Origin: Flavobacterium orientale
GTDB lineage: Bacteria > Bacteroidota > Bacteroidia > Flavobacteriales > Flavobacteriaceae
Reading direction: 5' to 3'
Assembly: GCF_014638005.1 (NCBI RefSeq)
Contig: NZ_BMFG01000003.1
Coordinates: forward strand, 275,721 to 339,720
DNA length: 64,000 bases
Of the stretch, positions 17,198 through 25,978 are shown piece by piece (position 1 is the stretch's first letter; each line of letters begins with the position of its first letter). The notes beneath the pieces are model-generated. The model was not told the origin of the DNA, searched no databases, and saw nothing but the letters and a program-made list of their open reading frames with translations. The translations under genes and the position numbers were made by a program.

Positions 17198-18208
17198 ATG
17201 AAAATAATAGTTCCAATGGCCGGTCGCGGTTCAAGATTAAGACCTCATACCTTAACCGTTCCAAAACCATTAATTCCAATAGCCGGAAAACCAATCGTTC
17301 ATCGATTAGTGGAAGATATAGCCGGAGTTTTAAATCAACCGATTGACGAAGTAGCTTTTATCATTCATGAAAGTTTTGGCAAACAAGTGGAAGAAGAATT
17401 AATCGCGATTGCTCAAAAATTAGGAGCAAAAGGAACCATTTATTATCAAAATGTAGCTCTCGGAACAGGTCACGCCATTATGTGTGCCAAAGATTCATTG
17501 AGCGGACCTGCTGTAATTGCTTATGCCGATACATTGATTCGAGCCGATTTTGATTTGGATACTTCAGCTGATAGCGTAATTTGGGTAAAACAAGTCGATC
17601 AGCCCGAAGCTTTTGGCGTTGTAAATTTGAATTCTGATGGAGAAATTATTGAATTAGTAGAAAAACCAAAAGAGTTTGTTTCTGATTTAGCGGTAATTGG
17701 AATATACTATTTCAAAGACGTAGCCGTTCTTAAAAACGAGTTGCAATCGGTTCTTGATAACAATATTATTCATGGTGGTGAATACCAAATTAATGACGGA
17801 ATCAAACAAATGATGGCAAAGGGAATGAAGTTTGTTCCCGGAAAAGTAGATGAATGGATGGATTGCGGAAACAAAAATGTGACAGTGGAAACCAATTCAA
17901 GAATGTTGCATTTCCTTCATCAGGATGGAGAAAAATTAATTTCAAAAGCGATTGTTTCAGAGAACTCAACTATCATCGAACCTTGTTTCATTGGCGAAAA
18001 TGTTGAGTTGAAAAATGCAACAGTGGGACCAAATGTTTCATTAGGATATGGTTGTAAAGTTGAAAATGCTTCAATAAAAAATAGTTTGGTTCAAAATTTG
18101 ACAGTAATAAGAAATGCAAATTTAGACAATGCAATGATCGGAAGTAACGTGACATTTGACGGAAATTTTACTTCAATAAGCATTGGTGATTATTCAGTTT
18201 TAGAATAA
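17198..18208 (+). CDS. Sugar-phosphate nucleotidyltransferase with hexapeptide C-terminus
   Basis: This is a 336-residue NTP transferase: it condenses a sugar-1-phosphate with an NTP to give an NDP-sugar. The N-terminal GGxGTRL-type loop appears as MAGRGSRLRPHTLTVPKPLI, and IAGKPI and GTGHAIMCAKDSL follow. A typical catalytic segment is seen in VVNLNSDGEIIELVEKPKEF. The last ~90 residues are isoleucine-patch repeats (VSENSTIIEPCFIGENVELK) of a left-handed beta-helix. The upstream in-frame start at 17156 begins inside the CTTTG repeat, so the ATG at 17198 is used. The product sugar cannot be named. It probably feeds cell-envelope glycans. Confidence 0.88.
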   Translation: MKIIVPMAGRGSRLRPHTLTVPKPLIPIAGKPIVHRLVEDIAGVLNQPIDEVAFIIHESFGKQVEEELIAIAQKLGAKGTIYYQNVALGTGHAIMCAKDSLSGPAVIAYADTLIRADFDLDTSADSVIWVKQVDQPEAFGVVNLNSDGEIIELVEKPKEFVSDLAVIGIYYFKDVAVLKNELQSVLDNNIIHGGEYQINDGIKQMMAKGMKFVPGKVDEWMDCGNKNVTVETNSRMLHFLHQDGEKLISKAIVSENSTIIEPCFIGENVELKNATVGPNVSLGYGCKVENASIKNSLVQNLTVIRNANLDNAMIGSNVTFDGNFTSISIGDYSVLE

Positions 18209-18212
18209 AATT

Positions 18213-19565
18213 ATGACAATAAAACGATTGTTTTTTGCTTTTATAGTGTTGGGGTTTTTATCTCAACCATTACAACTATGGTCTCAAGAAGAACCGGAAG
18301 ATATAGCATTGGATACTGATGAATTTCAAGTGTTTTTTTATGAATCTTTAAAGCAAAAAGGAATCGAAAATTATGATAAAGCAATTAACGCATTGCAAAG
18401 ATGTGAAGCATTGCAGCCCAACAATCCTGTCGTTTATTTTGAATTGGGCAAAAACTACCAAGCTCAAAAAGATTATTTACCCGCATATGAAAACTATGAA
18501 AAAGCAGTAAAATTAGATGCTAATAACAGATGGTATTGGGCGGGAATGTATGATATGGCTTTTGCAATGAGAGATTATGACAAAGCAATCAATCATTTAA
18601 ACAAGCTGATTACTTTTAAAAAAGAATACAAAGAAGAATTAGTCAAACTATATATGAATACGCAAAAGTTTGATAAAGCATTAGAATTAATCACAGAATT
18701 AGATGAAACGGTTGGCAAATCGGAGCAACGAAATCAATACAAAGCTCAGATAATGTCCGCTTCAAAATATAAAGGAAATGACAAGAATAGTTTGGAATCT
18801 GCTATAAAATCATTTCCAAACGAAGAATCAAATTACATTGCTTTGATTTATATTTTTTCTGAAGAGAATCAATTTGAAAAAGCCTTCGAGGTGGCTAAAC
18901 AATTAGAAAAAAACATACCAACATCGGAGTGGGCTCAAGTAAGTTTATTTAAATTTCATCTAGAAAAACAAGAAGTTGAAAAAGCAATTTTAGCCATGGA
19001 ACGTGTGGTTTCCAGTCCAATAATTGATAAAAAAATAAAGCACCGGGTGTTTAATGAATTTATAGTTTTTGCAAAAGATGACCCAAAATATGTTGCAACA
19101 ATAGACAAAACAATAACTTACTTTAATGACGATAAAGAAATCAATGTTGCCAAAGAATTAGGTAAGTTTTATCAAAATAAAGCCAATTGGAATGCTGCCG
19201 TAAAATATTATGAAGTGCAATTTAAAAACTCGCCTGAAGATGTTGAAAACAGAATGTTGCTTTTGCAAGCTTATGTTGAAACCAACAGATTTGAGCCGTT
19301 AGCGGAATTGTCTGACAAGAGTTTAGAATTATATCCGTTGCAACCTGATTTTTATTATTATGCCGGATTGGCAAATAATCAATCAAAAAAGCATAAAAAA
19401 GCCATAGATTTGTTAGAATCAGGACTTGATTATATTATTGATAATCCAAAGATGGAAGCTAATTTTTACATCCAACTTGGAGAAGCATTTAATGCGACGG
19501 GCGACATGAAGAAGAAAGAAATGTATTTTACAAAAGCAGAAAAACTGCTAAAACAAATAAAATAA
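18213..19565 (+). CDS. Periplasmic tetratricopeptide-repeat protein
   Basis: The 450-residue protein has a signal peptide (MTIKRLFFAFIVLGFLSQPL) and then helical TPR units almost throughout. Typical pairs are NYDKAINALQRCEALQPNNP, VYFELGKNYQAQKDYLPAYE and NYEKAVKLDANNRWYWAGMY. It is most likely a protein-interaction scaffold in the periplasm or at the outer membrane. It starts 4 bp after the nucleotidyltransferase and its stop overlaps the ATG of the DUF4292 lipoprotein (TAATG), so these three genes and the EnvC-like gene form one operon; the scaffold may link them. Confidence 0.88.
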   Translation: MTIKRLFFAFIVLGFLSQPLQLWSQEEPEDIALDTDEFQVFFYESLKQKGIENYDKAINALQRCEALQPNNPVVYFELGKNYQAQKDYLPAYENYEKAVKLDANNRWYWAGMYDMAFAMRDYDKAINHLNKLITFKKEYKEELVKLYMNTQKFDKALELITELDETVGKSEQRNQYKAQIMSASKYKGNDKNSLESAIKSFPNEESNYIALIYIFSEENQFEKAFEVAKQLEKNIPTSEWAQVSLFKFHLEKQEVEKAILAMERVVSSPIIDKKIKHRVFNEFIVFAKDDPKYVATIDKTITYFNDDKEINVAKELGKFYQNKANWNAAVKYYEVQFKNSPEDVENRMLLLQAYVETNRFEPLAELSDKSLELYPLQPDFYYYAGLANNQSKKHKKAIDLLESGLDYIIDNPKMEANFYIQLGEAFNATGDMKKKEMYFTKAEKLLKQIK

Positions 19566-20335
19566 TGAAAAAAATAATTGCACTTATTCTGTTTGTTTTT
19601 GTTGTTATTGGATGCAAATCAAAAGCATCTATTGCCGAAGCCAGAGCCGCAGAAGAACTGTCTACCAGAAAAATAATTGAAAGTCATTATGATAGTAGAA
19701 ATGATTTTTCGTCTGTTTATATTCGTGCCAACACAAAATATAAAGACGAGAAACAATCCTATACATTTACCTCTGAAATTAGAATTCAAAAAGACGAAAA
19801 AATATCAGTAAGTATCCGTTTTTTAGGAATAACAATGGCAAAAGCTTTGATAACTCCAACAGAAGTAAAATATTACGAGAAAAATGGCAACAAGTATTTT
19901 GAAGGCGATTATTCAACTTTGAGTAAATGGTTGGGAACAGATTTGGATTTTGAAAAAGTACAAAACCTACTTTTAGGAAAAGCGATGGACGATTTACGCA
20001 AAGGAATTTATAAAAACTCCATTGAAAGTAAATTCTATAAATTAGAAGAAACTACTTCAAGTGCTACTCAAAAATCATTTTATTTTGAAGCCGCCAATTT
20101 TCTAATAAAAAAACAACGCATTGAGCAACCGCTACAAGACAGAAGACTTCAAGTTGATTATCCGCAACATAAAGAATATAAAGAAGGAATTTTGCCTTTA
20201 AAAATTGTAATTGATGCTCTTCAAGGTGTTGAAAAAACCAGCATTGGTTTAGATTATAATTCAGTTACGTTTAACGAGAAACTGTCATTCCCTTACAGTG
20301 TTCCTGATGGTTATGAACGTATTTATATTAATTAG
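19565..20335 (+). CDS. DUF4292 family lipoprotein
   Basis: The 256-residue protein has a type II signal peptide with lipobox VVIGC (MKKIIALILFVFVVIGCKSK). The rest is beta-rich, for example SVYIRANTKYKDEKQSYTFT and KISVSIRFLGITMAKALITP, which resembles the lipoprotein-localisation fold (LolB/LppX-like) assigned to DUF4292. This suggests binding of a lipid or hydrophobic ligand between membranes, but function is unproven. It sits between a TPR protein and an EnvC-like amidase activator, an order I recall as frequent in Bacteroidota, and overlaps the TPR stop by one base. Confidence 0.82.
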   Translation: MKKIIALILFVFVVIGCKSKASIAEARAAEELSTRKIIESHYDSRNDFSSVYIRANTKYKDEKQSYTFTSEIRIQKDEKISVSIRFLGITMAKALITPTEVKYYEKNGNKYFEGDYSTLSKWLGTDLDFEKVQNLLLGKAMDDLRKGIYKNSIESKFYKLEETTSSATQKSFYFEAANFLIKKQRIEQPLQDRRLQVDYPQHKEYKEGILPLKIVIDALQGVEKTSIGLDYNSVTFNEKLSFPYSVPDGYERIYIN

Positions 20336-20354
20336 TCAAACAAAAAGTTGTTAT

Positions 20355-21590
20355 ATGTTTAGATTTTTCATAGTGTTATTTTCTCTTGTTTTTTCAAGTA
20401 TTTCTTGGGCTCAAAATGATGCACAAAGAAAATTGGAAGAGCGAAAAGCACAATTATTACAAGAAATAAGATTGAATGAAAAATTGCTTTCTGAGCAAAA
20501 AAACAAAGAAAAATCAGTTGTTTCTGTAATTATGCAACAAAATGCAAAAATCAATTTAAGAGAACGATTAATTGCAACTACAGAAAAGCAAACGAAATTG
20601 TTGAATGACGACATTTATAGAAACCAACTTCAAATCAATAAATTAACACGAGAATTAAAAGACTTAAAAGAAGATTATGCCAACATGATTGTAAAGTCAT
20701 ACAAAAGCAGATCAGAACAAAGTAGAGCCATGTTTTTATTGTCTTCAAACAGTTTTTTGCAGGCTTATAAAAGAGCTCAATATATGAAGCAATATGCGGG
20801 CTACAGAAAATCGCAAGGCGATGAAATAAAAATAAAATCAGACGAATTAGCCATTCAAAATGAAAAACTTGCTACTCAAAAAACTGAAAAAGAAATTTTA
20901 ATAAAAGAACAAGAAAAAGAAAAAATTGCTTTACAACAAGAGAAAAAGGAACAAGAAAAATTGGTTAATTCTATAAAAAAGGACCAAAAGAAAATAGCAG
21001 CAGAGATAAAGAAAAAGCAACAAGAAACTAAAGAAATTGATAAAAAGATACAACAAATTATTCGTGCAGCAATTGCTGAAGCAAATAAGAAAACGGCAAA
21101 ATTAACCGGAGAAAAAACAGTTTCTACCGGAACGTCGAGCACTAAATTTGTATTAACACCGGAAGGTAAAATCATATCCAACAATTTTAAAGCCAATAAA
21201 GGAAACTTACCATGGCCTGTTGGCAAAGGTTTTGTTTCGGTTAAATTTGGATCGCAGCCGCATCCGGTTGTTAAATCGACATTAATTCAAAGTAGTGGTG
21301 TTGAAATCACCACAGAAGCAGGTTCCAACGCAATGGCTGTTTTTGAAGGCGAAGTAGTTTCAATTCAAATAATAACACCAATAAAAAAAGCAGTTTATAT
21401 CCAACATGGAGATTTCATAACAGTTTATCATAATTTAAGTTCCGTTTCTGTAAATAAAGGAGACAAAGTAAAGGTGAAACAAACAATCGGTAAGATCCAC
21501 ACAGATGGAGCAGGAAGAACCACTATAAGGTTTTCAGTACTTCAGAACGATACTTTTTTGAATCCGCAACTGTGGCTTTCTAATATGTAA
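20355..21590 (+). CDS. envC: EnvC-like murein hydrolase activator (degenerate LytM domain)
   Basis: With the ATG at 20355 the protein has 411 residues and starts with a signal peptide (MFRFFIVLFSLVFSSISWAQ); an in-frame ATG at 20298 would hide the signal and overlap the previous gene. Residues ~20-260 are a long coiled coil (QRKLEERKAQLLQEIRLNEK). The C-terminal ~130 residues are a LytM (M23) fold. Zinc ligands are lost: the usual H-x-x-x-D appears as a variant ending GVEITTEAG, and the usual HLHFE is replaced by TTIRFSV. This pattern matches EnvC, which activates amidases during daughter-cell separation rather than cutting peptidoglycan. It is last in the 17198-21590 operon. Confidence 0.85.
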   Translation: MFRFFIVLFSLVFSSISWAQNDAQRKLEERKAQLLQEIRLNEKLLSEQKNKEKSVVSVIMQQNAKINLRERLIATTEKQTKLLNDDIYRNQLQINKLTRELKDLKEDYANMIVKSYKSRSEQSRAMFLLSSNSFLQAYKRAQYMKQYAGYRKSQGDEIKIKSDELAIQNEKLATQKTEKEILIKEQEKEKIALQQEKKEQEKLVNSIKKDQKKIAAEIKKKQQETKEIDKKIQQIIRAAIAEANKKTAKLTGEKTVSTGTSSTKFVLTPEGKIISNNFKANKGNLPWPVGKGFVSVKFGSQPHPVVKSTLIQSSGVEITTEAGSNAMAVFEGEVVSIQIITPIKKAVYIQHGDFITVYHNLSSVSVNKGDKVKVKQTIGKIHTDGAGRTTIRFSVLQNDTFLNPQLWLSNM

Positions 21591-21594
21591 AAAA

Positions 21595-21642
21595 TAAAAA
21601 TGCGAATTAAAAGTTGTAAAAACTTTAATTCGCATTTTTTAT
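21595..21642. terminator. Bidirectional terminator between envC and the thioesterase gene
   Basis: AAAAATGCGAATTAAAAGTT pairs with AACTTTAATTCGCATTTTT around a short loop with one bulge, and has A- and T-tracts on either side. It can stop both convergent transcripts. Confidence 0.85.
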
Positions 21643-21663
21643 AATGTCTAAAAGATAACAAGC

Positions 21664-22176
21664 TTATTCTATAAACAAAGCTTTTAATTCTGTAGCTTCA
21701 TGTGGTTTCATTTTACCTGCTAATACTAAACTCAGTTGTTTTCTTCTCAAAGCGGCTTCAAATCGTAGTTTTTCTAATTCTGTTTGTGGTTCAACCGGTG
21801 GAACAGCAACGGGTGTTCCGGTTTCATCAACGGCAACAAAAGTATAGATAGCTTCATTTGCTTTGCTTTTAATCCCGGTTTCACGATCTTCAATCCAAAC
21901 ATCAATAAAAATTTCCATAGATGTTTTAAAGGTTCGCGATACTTTTGCTTCAACGGTAACCACACTTCCCAAGGGAATTGCCCTGTTGAAAGCAACATGA
22001 TTTACAGAAGCGGTTACACAAATTCTTCTGGAGTGTCTTCTCGCGGTGATACTTCCCGCTCGATCCATTCTGGCTAACAATTCGCCACCAAATAAATTAT
22101 TCAAAGGATTGGTCTCACCCGGTAAAACAATGTCTGTTAATGTTGTTAAAGAGTCTGAAGGATATTTAGGCTGCAT
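21664..22176 (-). CDS. Acyl-CoA thioesterase (hotdog fold)
   Basis: The protein of 170 residues from the ATG at 22176 (MQPKYPSDSL) is a hotdog-fold acyl-CoA hydrolase of the BFIT/YciA type. The signature NPLNNLFGGELLARMDRAGS carries the N-x-x-G-G helix; RICVTASVNHVAFNRAIPLG and MEIFIDVWIEDRETG form the beta sheet. It probably hydrolyses acyl-CoA thioesters to free acid and CoA in the cytoplasm; chain-length preference is unclear. A TTG at 22191 would extend the protein by five residues but lies inside a strong -7 element, so 22176 is preferred. Confidence 0.88.
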   Translation of the reverse strand: MQPKYPSDSLTTLTDIVLPGETNPLNNLFGGELLARMDRAGSITARRHSRRICVTASVNHVAFNRAIPLGSVVTVEAKVSRTFKTSMEIFIDVWIEDRETGIKSKANEAIYTFVAVDETGTPVAVPPVEPQTELEKLRFEAALRRKQLSLVLAGKMKPHEATELKALFIE

Positions 22177-22188
22177 AGTTTTTTTTTG

Positions 22189-22196
22189 CAAAGGTA
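22189..22196 (-). promoter_or_regulatory. -7 element directly before the thioesterase gene
   Basis: On the minus strand TACCTTTG (22196-22189) matches TAnnTTTG and ends 13 nt before the ATG, so the leader would be only a few bases long. Confidence 0.45.
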
Positions 22197-22228
22197 AAAA
22201 ACAACCTATAGAGTTATATCACATGTAC

Positions 22229-22256
22229 CAAAAAAAAAAGACCCAATCGGGTCTTT
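22229..22256 (-). terminator. Rho-independent terminator of the HU/SPOR gene
   Basis: On the minus strand a stem AAAGACCC / GGGTCTTT (pairing 22237-22244 with 22249-22256) with a 4-nt loop is followed by a run of T. It overlaps the stop codon of the HU/SPOR gene. Confidence 0.85.
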
Positions 22257-23199
22257 ATTGTAATTCTTGCACTAATATCCAAGCATCTTTGGAATGTGTT
22301 TTGATTATATTTTCTCTAGCTGAATGAGCGTCTTCGGCAGTGGAATAACTTCCATACAACACTTGATGTAAACCAAATTTATTTGGAGCAATTTTCTTTG
22401 CGTTAAATCCTAAATTAGTTAAAATAGAAAGCAATTTTTCTGCATTTCGCTCTTCTCTGAAAGCTCCGGCAACGATGTGATAATTTTGTTTTTTATCAGC
22501 ATAAGTCATTGTTACAGATGGTAACGGATTTTGAATAAAAAAAGTAGCTTCTTGAATTTTTTGTTCCACTTTTTGTTGAACAGATTTTTCAACAGCCAAT
22601 CGGTCTTCTTCAATTTTTGATTCGTACCATTGGTTTCCAAAATAAGCCGCAAACGAAATTCCTAAAGCAAAAACAGCGGCATATTTTAACCAATTGTTAT
22701 TACTTTTGTTTCTTGTTTCCGGAGTAATTTTAATAGGAGCTTTTGTTTCAAATACAACAGCTTGTTCTTTTAAAACTTCTCGCTTCACCGGTGGAGAAAC
22801 AAACGATGATAGTCCAAATGAATCGGTTAAATAGTTTAATCCTTCATAAGGTTCAAAAACCATGCTTCCTTCAACATTCAAAACAATCTTTCCTACATTT
22901 TTTATTACAACGGGGTCATTGCTTTTAAGCAGACTTTTCCATAAAGTCACAAAATCGTCAACTAATTCAGAAGCTTGATTGTAGTTTATTTTTTCAGACA
23001 TAGCGACATGTTGAGTCAACAAGCCGTCATTGTTCTTAATATTAGCATTAAAGGCAATTATTTTCTTCGGCGGATAAAATGTATTGGTAGTTTCATCCAA
23101 ATGTGCCGAGCGGATTTCGGTTAAAAAAGCACCAAATCCCGGAACGGTTACACACTGGTAACGATATAATAATTGTGATAAATAATAATCCATTCTCAT
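22255..23199 (-). CDS. HU-CCDC81/SPOR fusion membrane protein
   Basis: The 314-residue protein has three parts. Residues 1-~150 hold segments typical of HU-like (CCDC81-type) domains: YYLSQLLYRYQCVTVPGFGA and DPVVIKNVGKIVLNVEGSMV, followed by FEPYEGLNYLTDSFGL. A single membrane helix lies at about 172-190 (WLKYAAVFALGISFAAYFGN). The C-terminal domain (~238-314, QNYHIVAGAFREERNAEKLL and following YGSYSTAEDAHSAR) is a SPOR domain, which binds denuded septal glycan. The topology (cytoplasmic HU-like part, periplasmic SPOR) could connect nucleoid or cytoplasmic proteins to the division site. The start could also be the ATG at 23193. The -7 element is not obvious. Similar fusions are known in Bacteroidota, but their function is untested to my knowledge. 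Confidence 0.85.
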   Translation of the reverse strand: MRMDYYLSQLLYRYQCVTVPGFGAFLTEIRSAHLDETTNTFYPPKKIIAFNANIKNNDGLLTQHVAMSEKINYNQASELVDDFVTLWKSLLKSNDPVVIKNVGKIVLNVEGSMVFEPYEGLNYLTDSFGLSSFVSPPVKREVLKEQAVVFETKAPIKITPETRNKSNNNWLKYAAVFALGISFAAYFGNQWYESKIEEDRLAVEKSVQQKVEQKIQEATFFIQNPLPSVTMTYADKKQNYHIVAGAFREERNAEKLLSILTNLGFNAKKIAPNKFGLHQVLYGSYSTAEDAHSARENIIKTHSKDAWILVQELQ

Positions 23200-23327
23200 A
23201 CTAACAAAGAAAACAGAATTAGGGTGTCAAACAAAATTTTATTTACAAATTTTATCAACAACAAGCATATTTTCGACAAACTGCTCATTTAAAGAAATTT
23301 AATATTATAATGATTACAAATCTTTAC

Positions 23328-23364
23328 TGAAACTTTTAAGTTTCATATAAATTTAGTTACTTTG
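23328..23364 (+). promoter_or_regulatory. Weak dprA promoter with overlapping palindrome
   Basis: TTACTTTG (23357-23364) differs by one base from TAnnTTTG and lies 18 bp before the dprA ATG. A small palindrome, TGAAACT / AGTTTCA, occupies 23328-23345 just upstream. Confidence 0.3.
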
Positions 23365-23382
23365 AAATTCTATTTATAAGCC

Positions 23383-24486
23383 ATGAAAACCACAGATTTA
23401 TTTTATACGCTAGCATTAATGCAAGTGGAAGGAGTAGGAGACATAGTTGCCAAAAAACTCATTAACCATTGCGGTTCCGCTGAAAATATATTCCAAGAAA
23501 AAAAGTCTAAACTTGAGACTATTGAGGGAATAGGTCAAATTTTAATAAAAAATCTTAAAAACAACGCCGTTTTTGAACTTGCCGAAAAAGAACTTCAGTT
23601 TATTGAAAAAGAACAAATTTCGACTTGTTTTTATCAAGAAGACACCTATCCAAATCGATTGAAACATTGTATTGATGGACCTGTTTTGTTGTTTTCAACA
23701 GGAACGATTAATTATGAAAATAAAAAGATTCTCAGCGTTGTAGGAACAAGACAAATCACTAGTTATGGAACTGATTTCTGCAAACAATTGATTGAAGATT
23801 TAGCCCCTTTGGATCCAATAATTGTTAGCGGATTTGCTTATGGAGTTGATATTGTGGCTCATCAAGCCGCAATGGACAATAATTTACAAACTATTGGAGT
23901 TTTGGCTCACGGAATGAATCAAATATATCCACAATCGCATAAAAAGTATGTTTCAAAAATGGAGCAAAACGGAGGTTTTTTGACCGAATTTTGGAGTACT
24001 TCAAATCCGGATAAAGAAAATTTTGTCAGACGAAATAGGATTGTAGCCGGAATGTCTGAAGCAACCATAGTAATTGAAAGTGCAAACCGTGGCGGGTCTT
24101 TAATTACAGCAACATTGGCTTCAGATTACAATCGGGATGTGTTTGCTCTTCCGGGAAGAAATACAGATAAATATAGTGTTGGATGTAATAATCTAATTAA
24201 AACGCAACGAGCACATTTGTTAACTTCTGCTGCAGATATTCTCTATATTTTAGATTGGAAAGCATCAGTTGAAAGTGCAAAACCTGTTCAGAAACAGTTG
24301 TTTGTGGATTTAGATATTGACGAACAAAAAGTTTTTAATTATTTGCTTCAAAATGGCAAACAGCAAATAGATTTCATAGCTTTGGAATGTGATTTACCGA
24401 TATTTAAAATCTCATCACTATTATTAAACATGGAACTAAAAGGTGTTGTACGACCACTTCAAGGTAAAATGTTTGAAGCAATTTAG
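23383..24486 (+). CDS. dprA: DNA-processing protein DprA
   Basis: DprA protects incoming single-stranded DNA and loads RecA during natural transformation. The 367-residue protein has a helix-hairpin-helix-like N-terminus (residues ~5-65, MQVEGVGDIVAKKLINHCG). The Rossmann-like domain is clear: VVGTRQITSYGTDFCKQLIE, VSGFAYGVDIVAHQAAMDNN, IGVLAHGMNQIYP, FVRRNRIVAGMSEATIVIES and RGGSLITATLASDYNRDVFA. The C-terminal ~70 residues form the small winged-helix-like domain. recA lies 5 kb away in this window but not in the same operon. The stop abuts that of the convergent gene at 24487, leaving no intergenic space. Confidence 0.96.
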   Translation: MKTTDLFYTLALMQVEGVGDIVAKKLINHCGSAENIFQEKKSKLETIEGIGQILIKNLKNNAVFELAEKELQFIEKEQISTCFYQEDTYPNRLKHCIDGPVLLFSTGTINYENKKILSVVGTRQITSYGTDFCKQLIEDLAPLDPIIVSGFAYGVDIVAHQAAMDNNLQTIGVLAHGMNQIYPQSHKKYVSKMEQNGGFLTEFWSTSNPDKENFVRRNRIVAGMSEATIVIESANRGGSLITATLASDYNRDVFALPGRNTDKYSVGCNNLIKTQRAHLLTSAADILYILDWKASVESAKPVQKQLFVDLDIDEQKVFNYLLQNGKQQIDFIALECDLPIFKISSLLLNMELKGVVRPLQGKMFEAI

Positions 24487-24915
24487 TTAAAGTGTTTTTT
24501 CCCAAACTACTTCATATTTGGCAAATTGCCCATTTTCATAAGCTTCAAGAATATACATTTTTGGAAAAAGTTGATTGATGTCTAACTTGAATTCGGCTGC
24601 TTCTTCTTTCGACAATAGTTCGTTTAAAGTAGTTATTTTATATTTTGAAAATGTAGCTGCATCCACAATTTCAAAATGGTTGTTTTTCAACTCAAAAACA
24701 AAAATATTTCTACATAAAATAAAACGAGTAATGTTTACTTTTCTATGGCGTTTTTGTGTGTAGTTTAAATTCATTTTCTTCAGTGGTTCCTTTGAAATTA
24801 CAAACTGACAATTGGCCGTTTCATTTTGATTAAACAGCAAATAAATCGGTTCAGCTTCTTGTCCTTTTGCAGTAAAACAAAGAAACAGCAACAGATAAAG
24901 AAAATAATTTTTCAT
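24487..24915 (-). CDS. Uncharacterised secreted protein after trpS
   Basis: The 142-residue product has a signal peptide (MKNYFLYLLLFLCFTAKGQE). The mature part is basic and beta-rich, with KKMNLNYTQKRHRKVNITRF and NHFEIVDAATFSKYKITTLN. I do not recognise its family. It starts 1 bp after the trpS stop and is probably cotranscribed with it; its stop abuts that of dprA. The local base use is like the neighbours, so there is no sign of transfer. Confidence 0.6.
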   Translation of the reverse strand: MKNYFLYLLLFLCFTAKGQEAEPIYLLFNQNETANCQFVISKEPLKKMNLNYTQKRHRKVNITRFILCRNIFVFELKNNHFEIVDAATFSKYKITTLNELLSKEEAAEFKLDINQLFPKMYILEAYENGQFAKYEVVWEKTL

Positions 24916-24916
24916 T

Positions 24917-25888
24917 TTATAAAAAGCCTAATTTTGTTCGAACACGATGTAAAACGGCATTGGCAACTTCACCTGCTTTTTTAGCTCCGATGGCTAATGC
25001 TTTATCCAATTCATCATGATTGTTCATATAATAATTGTATTTTTCTCTTTCGTTTTTAAATCTTTCCAAAACGAGTTCAAATAAAGCTTGTTTAGCATGA
25101 CCATAACCATAATTCCCTGCCAAATAATTGGAGGTCATCGTTTTTGTTTGTTCCGGATTTGCAACCAATTTATAGATAGCAAAAACCTTGCAACTTTCAG
25201 GGTCTTTAGGTTCTTCTAGTGGTTTACTGTCGGTTTCAATAGACATAATTTGTTTTCGCAATGCTTTATCATCTAGGAAAATGTTGATGATATTTCCTCT
25301 TGATTTACTCATTTTGTGACCATCAGTTCCCGGAATATACATAGTTTCTTCTTGAATTTTTGCATCCGGCAACACAAAGGTTTCACCCATTTGATGGTTA
25401 AAACGCGAAGCAACATCGCGGGTAATTTCAATATGTTGTAATTGGTCTTTTCCCACAGGAACAATTTCTGCATCATATAATAAAATATCAGCAGCCATCA
25501 ACATAGGATAAGAAAATAATCCGGCATTGACATCTTCCAAACGATCGGCTTTATCTTTAAATGAATGGGCTAAAGTCAATCGTTGAAATGGAAAAAAACA
25601 ACTTAAATACCACGATAATTCAGCAGTTTGAGGCACATCGCTTTGACGATAAAAGATTACTTTGTTGATGTCTAACCCACAAGCCAACCAAGTTGCAGCA
25701 ACACTATAAGTATTTTCTTTTAAAGTAGTACCTTCTTTTATCTGGGTAATGGAATGTAAATCGGCGATAAATAAAAAAGAACTATTTTCAGGTTTGTTTG
25801 CCATTTCAATGGCGGGTAAAATAGCTCCCAATAAGTTTCCTAAATGTGGTGTTCCTGTCGCTTGAATTCCTGTTAAAATCTTAGCCAT
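24917..25888 (-). CDS. trpS: Tryptophanyl-tRNA synthetase
   Basis: It charges tRNA-Trp with tryptophan (class I aminoacyl-tRNA synthetase). The 323-residue length is typical of bacterial TrpRS. The HIGH-like motif is TPHLGNLLGA near residue 13, and the KMSKS loop is HKMSKSRGNIIN near residue 195. FQRLTLAHSFKDKADRLEDV, QLQHIEITRDVASRFNHQMG and the C-terminal anticodon-binding helices fit the family. A -7 element lies 39-46 bp upstream on the minus strand. The following small gene is likely to ride on the same transcript. Confidence 0.97.
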   Translation of the reverse strand: MAKILTGIQATGTPHLGNLLGAILPAIEMANKPENSSFLFIADLHSITQIKEGTTLKENTYSVAATWLACGLDINKVIFYRQSDVPQTAELSWYLSCFFPFQRLTLAHSFKDKADRLEDVNAGLFSYPMLMAADILLYDAEIVPVGKDQLQHIEITRDVASRFNHQMGETFVLPDAKIQEETMYIPGTDGHKMSKSRGNIINIFLDDKALRKQIMSIETDSKPLEEPKDPESCKVFAIYKLVANPEQTKTMTSNYLAGNYGYGHAKQALFELVLERFKNEREKYNYYMNNHDELDKALAIGAKKAGEVANAVLHRVRTKLGFL

Positions 25889-25926
25889 AGTTGTTTTTTC
25901 TAAAAAATAAATAGTTGCTTTTTTAG

Positions 25927-25934
25927 CAAAGGTA
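25927..25934 (-). promoter_or_regulatory. -7 element for trpS
   Basis: On the minus strand TACCTTTG matches TAnnTTTG and would give a 5' leader of about 30 nt. It lies opposite the plus-strand promoter at 25966. Confidence 0.5.
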
Positions 25935-25965
25935 AATCTTTTATCAAAAATTACCAGCTAATGCT

Positions 25966-25973
25966 TACATTTG
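25966..25973 (+). promoter_or_regulatory. -7 element overlapping the plsC start region
   Basis: TACATTTG matches TAnnTTTG and lies 5 bp before the ATG at 25979. Transcription would start at or next to that codon, giving a leaderless or near-leaderless mRNA, and excludes the in-frame ATG at 25961. Confidence 0.4.
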
Positions 25974-25978
25974 ACTTC

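Noticed and set aside
20298..20354. Longer start of the EnvC-like gene
   Set aside because: It overlaps the DUF4292 gene and buries the signal peptide.
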